From positions 25,671,466-25,735,465 of the forward strand of contig OX393577.1 of NCBI GenBank assembly GCA_947652605.1: a stretch of DNA of 64,000 bases, given 5' to 3'. The translations under genes were made by a program, and so were the position numbers. This DNA is from Elmis aenea. Lineage: Eukaryota > Arthropoda > Insecta > Coleoptera > Elmidae. This document shows positions 28,101 through 40,100 of the stretch, piece by piece. Numbering within the stretch: position 1 is the stretch's first letter; every line of letters begins with the position of its first letter. The notes under the pieces are model-generated. The model did no database searches, had not been told where the DNA came from, and saw only the letters and a program-made list of their open reading frames with translations.

Positions 28101-31100
28101 AATAAACAAAATATATTGGGGTTTTTGTACCAAACCAAAATATAATACAATGTAAAAGGTTCATATTTTCCATGCTAAATTCTTGAAGGAAATTTTTGTA
28201 TCAAAAATCGTATACGATTTTCTTAAACGAAAAAATAGTATAGTATAAAACAGTCTTTAGACATAGGTACAAAAATATTAGCTTTTTAGATTGGTAACCA
28301 ACATAACATTTTCGTGACAAAAAATTTGTTGAAATTTCAAAATTTGTGTAACGAATTTATAAAATCTGGGATGTTCTGAAAAACAATTAAAACTATAATA
28401 AAAATGATAGATTGTATCCGAGACAGACTATACAAAACGCAGTGGACGAAATGAATTTAAGGACTCACCTCTGAATTATAACTAACGGAGCGCAATTAGA
28501 ACAATTTTAATAATTATCTGGTGTTTTGAAATAATTGTCATATCGTTATCATTAGACCAATAAAATCTTTTTGGTGTTTAAAGAGTTTAAATGACAATTA
28601 GCTATTAGGGGCGAGCGATATATCGATATAACCATTACAAAAATAAGAGCCGAGGGCCTTTTTCTTTTTAGTCACCATATCCTTTTTTTTCCAGTTTTTT
28701 TTAGTATAAAATTCATGGAAGACCACCTTTGTTTTTTAGCTTTCCGACCCTTTATCCAAAATATCACCCATCTCTATTAGCAATACAATCTATCTCTGTT
28801 GTCACAGTTTCAATTGTTTTTCAGAACACAGATTTACAAATTTCAGTAGGTTTTTACGAAAATGTTACGTTGATTACCAGTCTAAAAAGCTAATTTTTTT
28901 TGTCTGTCTTATGGTGTGAAAACCCAATATGACGGCTACGTCATTCAACCCCGAATGGTCATAAACATAAAATAACCAAGTTTGATTAAAAAAGCGTCAA
29001 TGGGGATGACTTTTTTTTTTCTAAAATCACATTGTTTAGTTTTGTTTTGAGATTTTCAATCGCCTTAAAAATGGGCAACTTTTCTCTAATTTAACTGATC
29101 TCGTATCTCTTACCGTTTCCAATATACCAATGATGAGCATCAAACAATTGGCCCCCTGTATACTATGATCCTTTTAACATACGTGAAGAACATGTCCTGC
29201 ATTAATTGACAAATAAAGTTACAATTACAATTTGAATGTTAAGACATACATATTGCTAAACATTTGTGTTACTTTTACGCTAAAGTAGTTATTTTATCTG
29301 TTTTATAAGTGAGTATTAACAATATCTCGAAGATACTAACTAGATAATTATACATGGAACGATATTTTCAAATACTGGAACTAATGTAGACTTTTGAAAC
29401 TTTTAATTTAGTTGAAATAGGCGATCACGTGGGCCTAAGATGCATTTCAACCTTGGAAATAAAAAGGATTGTCTTTAGATAAACGATAATTAAAATTTAA
29501 ACATGCAACCACTATTTTTGATTATAATCATTAATTGAAATTTAGTTTGTGACCGAAAGCGAAGGTTGGCTAAAAGGTAAAAGTTGCAAAATTCGTTCAA
29601 TTAGTATAAATTTAATTAATAATTTATTTATGATTTGCTTAGAAAAAACAACGTAAACTTGCTGGACGAAAAAAACATGTGGAATATAGACAATGTGAAC
29701 ATCGTTCTAATTTAAGATGTAATATTAGAAAATGGATTGTAAATAGAAAACAAAATGCATTGACAGTACACACGATTTTTCTCTGGCAAGGACAGCGTCC
29801 TTAAATTGTGTATTTTGGTTTATAACTAGTTAATATAAGTGGAAAATTTGATATTCATTACTCTTGTCGCTCTATGCTAAACGATTTGTTAATAAAGAAC
29901 CGACGATTTCTAGGAATGGGTACATACTACATACCTTAAAAGATCGATCAGTTCCAGTTATAGAGAGAGGTAACAATACGGCATCATTTGTTTCGTTAGT
30001 GTCTATATTTGTAAATTTCAAACTAAAATCTTACACTTGTATAAAATTTGAAGATTTCAATATTTTCAACAACAAAGATTTCTTTGTAATCATTATGAAA
30101 GAACATTGTCGGAAAGATGAAAAATTTGAATTTTATTAAACGTTAAAGTAGCGAGATATAGTTATTTACGTAACAAGACCGGAAAGTGGTACTTTACTGG
30201 ACGGGAAGGCAGTTTTTGGTCGAGTTACTTTCTGGCCTAGGCCAGTAAAGATGTATTTTCCAGCTTAAAAATTGATCAGACACAACTGATTTTCTGGATG
30301 GACGCAGAAAAATTATAGTACCGTTTATACCGGCGAATAAGACTCCAAAAATCCACAAAAAACACCTTAAAATAGGGGTCGTCTTATACGCCAGCTTGGT
30401 TTTTAGGATGAATATTTCGTATAGTACATCCCTTAATGTGAGAATTTCAAACTTTATTTAAAAATATAAGTTTAGATTTGTGTAAGTAATGTATTTATAA
30501 GTATGCACAAAAAATTGCTTAAAAAACAAATCTTTATTTGAATATGTTCCCGATAAATACCAAATTGGAAACTGATCCCCCAATTTTAGATCGTCTCATA
30601 CGACCAATATGAACAAAACACATGAAATGTAGATCTAGTTAGTCTAAAAATTGGACAACGTCTTATGCGCGTATAGTTTATCATGGATAATATAGGATCT
30701 CGAATAGAAAGACGGTAGCAAAAAGGGCTTAATTTTTAAAGCTCAATAAGCGATAGTGTTTTATATTTTCATTTGACGTTGTATTGGATAGCCATACTTT
30801 GAACAATGACAAATGAATCATACAGTGTACATACATATATGTATACAATTACAAATGGCAATAACTTTCCGCGTAACAACGTTATAACAAGCACAACAAA
30901 TGTGAGTGTGCTACATTAAAAAAACCAATGAACAACTTGACAAGTATGACATTTCAAGATGGGTACAATAATGTAACAAAATTTCCGGCACAAAAACATG
31001 ATCATACACGTCACGATTATTCTTTATAAATGGTAATAGTAAAATAGAAAGTTGGCAGAGTTCGTTAGCACTTAGTAACCAAGTTAGCTGTGCTCAGTGT

Positions 31101-34100
31101 TTTCTAGGATCAACCGTATTCCATATTTCTATTGTTTTTATTATATATTTTTTGTTTTCATGGAAAGGACAAAAACCACAACGACCGGCCTACCTGATTT
31201 ATAGTGGTTGTTGTCCAAAACCCTTTTTTTCCAATTTGACAATGAATGTAAAAGTAAAATACCATTTGTGACACATCGATTATTAAAAAAAAAATCTATT
31301 TGATAATGTAAATGGCAAAAATTAAGCCCATAAGAAAAAATAAAGTTGGTTGTCATAAAACAAAAACGAATCGACCTATAGCAAAAATTTGTGATCACTA
31401 TCCGATTCAGTTAAATAGTTGCTTAGACAATGATTTTACACATTTGAAATATTTCATAATTGAATGAAGTTATAAACGATTTTCAAAAATCGTATTTTAC
31501 GGTTTTTCCTAATTTTCTGGGATATCGTTTTAGATATTTTTAATTTCTCTTCCGATCATTAATGAGCACCGAATTTAGCAACTTTGCCAAATTTAAACCT
31601 ATGCTCTAGCTATTGTGATAAGCCAGATTCTCCTACTTAAACTCGAATTTCAAACACCCTGTATATTATATTATTATAATATTTAATTGTATTGTGCAAT
31701 CTTTTTGATGTTTTCTCTTGTAATGATCGTACGGGTTAAAGAAGAACTATTCTTATGTTTAATACTCTTCCAGGTGTTACTTAAACACTTTGGTCGTCTG
31801 GTTGATCAAATCCGCGCTTAAAAACATTTATTAATCGTCGGCACTTGTGTGTGTACTAGCAAAGCACACTGTTGTCATCTGTTTTGCTAAATCCGCGCTG
31901 TGTGACTATTATTGTCCAACACATATAGGTGTTACTTGCATCTGTTTTACGCTGTTATTTATGTTTCAAAACAAAATCGTGTTAAACTTCTTTAATCTTT
32001 TCGCAAACAAATGTCTACGCATATCGAAATTAGCCTGCGAGCGGATTTAGCAGGCTCTTGAGATGGACGTGTTAGCAAAAAAAGCAACAAGCAACAGTTT
32101 AAAATTTTTAGATACTTCGAAATAGCTTTGATTTTGCATCAATACTATTTTCATATCAATTCAACTGACTGTTTATCGTGTTAAATAGTTTAAACAAATG
32201 AGTTTGTGTTGTTTTTGATCGTTAATAAGGTTCTGAGTAAAAAATTGCTCCATACAATACTATTATTATAATACACACTGTTGCAATTTTATTAAATTGA
32301 AGCATATCTATAACCAGTATCCCTTGATTATTGATGCGTGTTATGGAGACCTTTTGGAAATTATCAGCGAAATAGCACTACAACTACACCAAAGTGCAGC
32401 GTAAAAAGGAAAGTTTTAGTTGCAAACATAGCGTAACGATTTACAATGTACACTAAGGTTTAAGCAATAGTAGGTTCGGCTTATCTGAAGCAATATTTAA
32501 ACGATGATTTTTGTTTCTAAGTTTAAATTGAAAGGAGTGAAAGGAAGACGTTCTTAGGATGCAATAACGACACAAGCAATTTTCCATGTGTTTAACTGGA
32601 ACATATGAGTCACTTTAATAATAATAGAATTTTTTTTTCATGCTTTATGAAAACAAATATTATGTGGGACACAAACACGTATTGTTTATTTTTGTTTGCT
32701 CAATAAATCTGTAATTGTTGTTACGTTGAGTTGTAAAGCTGTTTTAACGTAATCAATTTTTTACGCTCAAGCACTTCCGTTTCATTATTCGTTTTTTATT
32801 TTTATGTTTAAAATGTGGAACTTTAAGGCCACTGTGATGAAAGTGACCCAAGTATACCGTGTGTTACAAAAATTAAATTGATCGATTAACACGTTTTATA
32901 TAGGGCAAACCAGGGTGAGATGGTGAATCAAATTTAAATTGCTCATAGTTCTTCTAAAAAATTAATTATAACAAACTGAAATAAATACATAATTCTTTGA
33001 CTCAAAACCAATACAAAGAAACAAAATTTTTTAAAAATAAACGGAAAAGATTAACAAAATAAAATTTGCATTTTTTTATTTTCATCAAATCACCATCTCA
33101 CCCACAGCAGTAAGGGGTAGTTGATGAATGGGGATATATGGGTGAGATGGCGATTTGTGAAATAGGTACTGAAATGTTTTTAAAAAATGTTATTTTTTTT
33201 GGACTCGTATTTACCGCAAAGATGGCATAAATGAGTGAACTTTTTACAGTCTTCATGCATCCAACGTTTACAAATCAGGCATAGAAGCCAGTCATCTGTC
33301 TTTTTCGTCTCCTTGTATTCTTTGCCGCAGCCATAAGCACAACATTCTTCATGTTCATCACCATCTTTTTCGTCTTGCAGTTCAGGTTCTGAACACGATT
33401 CAGATGACGTATCGGATACGATTCCTTTCTTCGTTTTGAAATTTTTAGTTTTTGAAAGGTTATTTTTATTTTAGTTGCCTGATGATTGCAAGAGTTTTTT
33501 TTTTTTTTCGAGTGATTTATTTCTCAAAACTTTAACATTATGTTCAGTATTCAGAATACTTGCTAAATTTCTTGCATTCTTGCAAACTTTTTCAATTTGA
33601 GATACGACTAGTACCGGAGAAATTTGTTGCAGCATTTTTCCAGGAGTTATATCATCGCTTGTCAAATTCGATAAGCTTCCTTCTACAGTCTTGGAGCAAC
33701 CTGGTCGCGGAGAGGGTGTGTTCTTTTGTTGCACATTTTCTGTGACTGTACATACATAATGTACAACTAGTCACCATTTCTACCATAGGCACATTCATCA
33801 TCAATCCCATTTGCAAGGGAGATATGGTGAACGGCATCACTCTTAACCTGCTAGGTTGTTCGGTATTTTTGGAGGTGATGTTATCTCTTTATACTCCAAG
33901 GATCATGCATATAGCGAAATATTTGCAAGCGAGTGATTTCAACCATTCGTACAAGCAAAAACACATATCACTGTATAATGTTTTTAGGGACTTGAAATAA
34001 TATTTTTTGATTTACTTACCAATTTTCAAAGAAATGTGGGACATTTCACTTGCACAACTAATGGCTGTTTATGTATAACAGATGTACGGCATAAAACTGG

Positions 34101-37100
34101 CCATTTAGCGCTAGCTAGCAGAAATAACGCGGTTCACCGTTGCACCCGATATCACCATCTCTCCCTGGTTTACCCTATTTTATGTCTATCATGTTTTATA
34201 TGGAGTGAATAAAATGGTTAAGTTTGACATTTATATTTAATTTACATTTAAGACAAGAGAGTGGAATTAACTTTATTTAATTTTTATTTTCATGCCGTTA
34301 CGTAAATGATTTATTGTAATATCTTAGCTTATATGTTACAAATTAAATTTGAGCAAGGATTCTGCACAAAACTCTTTCGGAAACCTTTGCCTTTATTAAA
34401 AGAAACTTAAACTAACATTATTTAACTAAACCCGCATTCGTTTGGTCCGTATTAGAGCAGCTTATAAGTTGATTAAATGTTCTTTTAAAAATAAATAATG
34501 GAAATGTAGCTAACAGGTTTGTTTTCAGTGAAAAAAAAGAAGAATGCTGAATTTTTTGTTTAAATACTAGAAGTTTTTCCTTTAATTGGTGCAATACTGA
34601 CCACTTTAAATAGCGATTAACAATATTTTGTCTGTTTTAAATTTTTATTGGTATACAAATAATATTAAATACAAATTTCATCAAATTAAATACAAACCAG
34701 GTTTAGCTAAGCCAATCAGTTGGTAGTTTACAAAATTGCAATTTTTTATTTGATATAAGTCTACAATTAAAAACGAATATAGAGTGTTTTCATTTGCTGA
34801 TTTTCTTCTCATAACATTAATAATTACACTTAGTAGACATGATAGAAGATATATCAGTAAATGCCATAGTTTTTTAAAACAACGTTTCATACATTCACCA
34901 ACTTAATATTTTTTTAAAATACGCATCTTTTTTGCTAGTTTTATAATTTTTATTTTAAAGCTGCAATTATTTTAAATTGCGATTTTAATTACTTCAGGAA
35001 TCATCATTCGATAAGCGATTCGTAAAAAAAATTGGCAAACATATAAGACTTTTACAGCTAAATGTGTGAGTAGTTATTTAATGACATAATGAACAATTTC
35101 AATGATGTAGTTAGGGAAAAAAACTATCCTCTACCGGTAATTGAGTTTATGAAACGGTAAAGTTGTCGTTAATAATCTTAGAGATCCTAAATTATGCGCG
35201 ATTGGTAATAACACCATATTGTCTTATTATTTTTCTCTTCAAATTGTTTCCTTGTGCTAAACAGTTAGTTTTTATTGCTGTTTTTTTTTCTTTTTTTTCC
35301 TTCATATAAATTACTCATAATGTAGAATTACAAAATTTGGTACAGATGTAAGGAAATATGCTTCAATCGAGGGCTGTCTTGTTCAATTTCGAAACATGCA
35401 AAAATAGACATTATGTTACAAAAACAAGGTGACTCCCATGCCGAAACAATTATACTGTACGCACAGAAAAGTTACAATAGCATTTATGTCCAGAAGTTAA
35501 TGTTTGTCTGTCCTACAAACTGTCTAAAACAACAAAAGTTTTTTTCTGAGTTTGGTTTATTTCCCTAATTTAAACAATGCTTAGTCGTGCTTAGTAACAG
35601 TAGCTAATAATTATTTTTGTTTATAATCCTCGAGATAATTACTGTTATGGTTGCCACCGGAACCGATGTCCTTGTTGAAAATATTGTACGTTAAACTTAT
35701 TAACATGTACCTACGACTGTTTTACATTCGACTATACAATAAAAAATAGATCAAAGCAACAACAATAGATTAATATACAAGGTAACACTAACAGTTCATT
35801 TATTGATATACATACATATAAATATCAACAATTTCAAGGCGTGGTGATACGATACATATCTATGTGTTATAAACCGTTTTGCTGGTAGCAGTGTTTCTTG
35901 TTACCATATTTGATCTTTTGCAAATAAAAAGTAGGATGACCAACTATAAAACAAACTATAGATACTAAAACCACGTGCACCATTACAAATTGTGATGTTT
36001 TTGTACATTTATAGTTTACTATGAAAACTTAATTTGTTTCTGGAGCACATCGCGTGAAATTTATGTTATCTGTTTGAATACATAAAAAATTACATTGTGT
36101 TGGCGTAACAATATAAAAATTTTGATTTAAATGTATGTAGCTTGGTTGGATAAGAGTTTTATTTTGTAACATTTGTGCAAAAATGCGTCCTTTAAACGAC
36201 ACTGCAGAGCAAAACGGATATGAAAGCAATTTTATGTAACGTGATCGGGTATTCCCATTTTTAATGTTTAACTATGTTTACCAATCGTTGCAGCGCAGTT
36301 TTTAGATAGTTTATCATAAATCTGTGAGTATATATTTTGCATTAAGCAAGTTTGATTTTATTTAAACTTTGGTTTAAGTTAGGATGTTAACGAACTGTAA
36401 TTTATTAAATCTTAGTTTGGTCGAAATTTGTTTTTATTTTACTTCATAAACAAAGTATTTTTAAAGTGCCTTCGAGTTTTGTACGTGCTTAGTATATTTA
36501 TATAAACAGGGCCGGATTCACATTTTTCTAGGCCTGAAGCTTAAAGGTTAAAAGGAACCCCTTCTTTATATGAAAATTTTAATGACATAAAACAGTGGTT
36601 CTTAACCTTTTAGTAGTCGCGGCCCCCTAAATAACCTAAAATATTTTCGCGGCCCCCTAGTTTGTAGTAACAAAAATATTACGATTTATTTAAGAAGATA
36701 TCTCTCCGATGGTTCGAGTAAAGTAAAGAGCAAATAATATTTTTTTAAAGATTTCAATATTTTAAAAAGTAAGAATGTTTTATAATTTTTTTCGACCCCT
36801 CTTAAAACCTTTCACGCCCCCCCCCCCCCCCCCGGTTAAGAACTGATGACATAAAACACCTTTAGTTAACAGATCTATAAATATTGGAAGAGGAAGGCTT
36901 ACCAAAAAAGTTATAATATAGTTTCCTAGTATTTTCCCAATTTCATATTTTATATGAATATTATATAAAGTACAAATTTAGGGTAAATCAGGCGGTTCTT
37001 CTAAACCTAAATAATCGCCATGAACTAAACCAAACAAATTAAGATTTTTTTGGATGTGAATTAAGATAAACATTGAAAAACGTCATTTTGTTTATTTTTT

Positions 37101-40100
37101 TAATAAAAGAACCATTATATGATGTTTTAGCAATTATGCCATACTGCTAAACCAGACTTAAGTTAAGGATGTGTTGTTAGGTCTACAAAATAATTATCGT
37201 GTTTGTAAGCGCAATCTCATTAGTTTTAAAATTTTGCTCACAACATAATAAAAAGACACTCATACATAATCATTAGATAGTTTATATTTCAAATCGTGCG
37301 AGATTACATAACAATATGTATCTTAACTAGTCATCGATTGCTTATTATGCACATGTTGGTAATGTGTAAAATGACCTTAGAGCTACAAAAAAGCTTTAAC
37401 ATACCTACTCTAATAAACGGTAAAACCGCCATCGCATGAATCAGTGAGAATTATATTATTATTACATTTACCAACAACTGTGTTTGTTTTAACCATATGT
37501 TTACGGTCACATTTCCTATTAAAACCAAAACAACAGATATGTTTTAATTAAACAAACGTTCAACTAATAATATCAACATTGACTCTTATGCCATCATTAC
37601 AAATATTAATTTTCTAAATTACTCAATGGCAGAATTGTCAATTTATCTTTTGCATTTTTTTTATTGCGTGTATATACTAATGATACGGTCTAAAAGACAA
37701 AAAACAAGGTTAAATTCGTCGATAAGTTAATTCTTATAAAATATTCGTAGAAGTTAAAAAGCGTTAAAGTATTGCCAGGAATAAATTATTGCTGTTGAAT
37801 GAAGTATGTAATTATATGAATAAGCACGTAAATGTTATAATTTAAGCCTTTTACGTGTCGTCGAATTTAGGGCTTCTGAAAGTATAAAATTTTGGCTAGA
37901 ATAATATAGTTTTTTCACTACTAGTAATATAGCGTAGCATTATGACGTATATTAGAATGCCGTGAAATTCAATTTCTCTACCTATGCATGGTTACAGGTA
38001 AACAATTTTTCATTATTAACCACTGGTGAATAATGAACAAATTTATATTTTTTGATAATGCTGTTGTAGTTTTAAAGAAAAAAAAAATTATAGGACGATT
38101 TAGTATGATGGAGAAATTCTCTTTATTGGTATTTTAGCATTTAAAACGTTGTTTAAATAAATTAATTTAATTTTAAAAACTTTGGTGTATTTAAATAACA
38201 CGACTTTCGCGCCGAAATAAATGACGGTTGTCAATATCCACACGGTCGATTGACACAACGTAAAAAAGAAAAGTTTTAATAATGTCAGTATTTTAGATGA
38301 AACCATCGCTTAAAAACAATGTTTTTTAATAACAATAGTGATTTAGCAAGATGAGTAACACGCAGATTCAATATTTCTATAGAATAGATAGGTACTTAAC
38401 TTTTTATATTTTAGGTTAGAAAGTGCGTGCATAACATAAATGGGTTTGTCTTACTAGTAGTGAAAAAAATAGTATATACACCACGGTAGAGAAGTCTTAT
38501 AGCCTTCGGGCCCTTAGATCCCTCGGCGCTTCGCGCCTCGCGATCTAATCTGAGCCCTCAGGCTATAATAGTTGACTTCTCTACCTTGGTATATAATATA
38601 CTATTTTATTAAATAAGCCATGGATATAAATAGATACAATATTTTTGAAAATCATACTCAAGCTTTTAAAATAAACGAATACATATTTTTCGTTTATCGT
38701 TTATATATCGTTTTAACTCTCCTATATTAAAAAAAAAAACCGTTATAATAAATGGGTATGTACTATAAAGGCATATACATGAAAGGCAAATACGAGTTTT
38801 TTTTACATTATTTTAATTAATATAAAAGAAAAAGCTCTAATAGACGTAGATACAGCGTAGTATTGGCAAGGGTATCATCGCAAAATTGCCTTACACCGTT
38901 CAACCAATCACAGTGCAAACAGAATGACGTCAATTGTATGCCGAGTTTCAAATTTTTTAAACTTTATTTGTCACCTTTCCTTATTTTTTTAATACAAATT
39001 GCTTGCAGATTATTTATAATTTTTAATTGTTAAAAATAATGAATGCGGATTAAAGAATATCTTGATTCAATTAAATTAATTTCTCTTTAAATAAAATTAA
39101 AATATTAGTAAACAAAATGAGTTAGTTCACTAGTGATATGTGTTGTGTACTATTTATAATAATTTGTTGTTTTTACTATAATTATTTAATAAAAATATAA
39201 TTTATCCAGTAAGGACGTTGTGTAAGTAATTTATTTATTCATTTCATAAATTCTGTGTCGTATTAGGGTTTACCTGGAAATAATTTAAGTTTTATTTTTC
39301 ATGTATATGAGAATGTGAGAAACATAAATATGTCATCTGTATCCTTAGATGTCGCGAAATAGTTGTTTAATAACATCATTTATACCAATCGACAACGTGA
39401 CAAAATTAAGAAAGTTGAGAGTTGCCGATTTGATGGTAATTTATACATCTTGCAGTAATGTGGGTAGATTATTTAATTACAGAGTTTGCCGAGTCTGCAA
39501 AGCAATTTACTTTTAATGGAAATGTTGTACATACATGCAATATTGACCAACTTGTATGACTTTAAAAGGCTTATTTAAATAAAACACCTCGTTCTTGCAA
39601 TGTTAAGTTAAACAAACAATTTTAAACAAACCAGTCAGTTTTAAATTATAGTGGTAAACATTTTAAAAAGCGAATCGTAAGTCATTTAAAAAAATTAATT
39701 TACGTGTTTTTGGCAAAAATAACATATTCTTAATCACTATAATTCTAATAATGTATAATGCGTTTAGGAAACAATAAAATCTGGTAACGGCTAAGGTTGA
39801 TTTGAGGTAGAAGTGAAAATAATAGATTGAAAATTAACACGTACAGTGCAATAAAAACTATTAGATAATTTGCTGTTATGTAAATAGAAATTTAATTCCT
39901 GTAGGAAATTATAAAATATATAACAGGCGCACCTGTGTTTCGCAAAACAATTATTTATTAATAATGATATTAAGGTACATAAAATTAGGACACGTATGAA
40001 ATTGAAAACCAGCAGTTTAAATAAATTTTACTAAGGGTACAGTCTTTAACTTTTAAAAGTAACTCTTTACAAAATGTATCAAATTGTTATTTGTAGCTTG

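Noticed and set aside
33560..33840. Plus- and minus-strand frames over the pogo remnant
   Set aside because: The plus-strand frame is a shadow. The minus-strand one (33652-33840) may be a frameshifted piece of the same transposase but could not be tied in with confidence.
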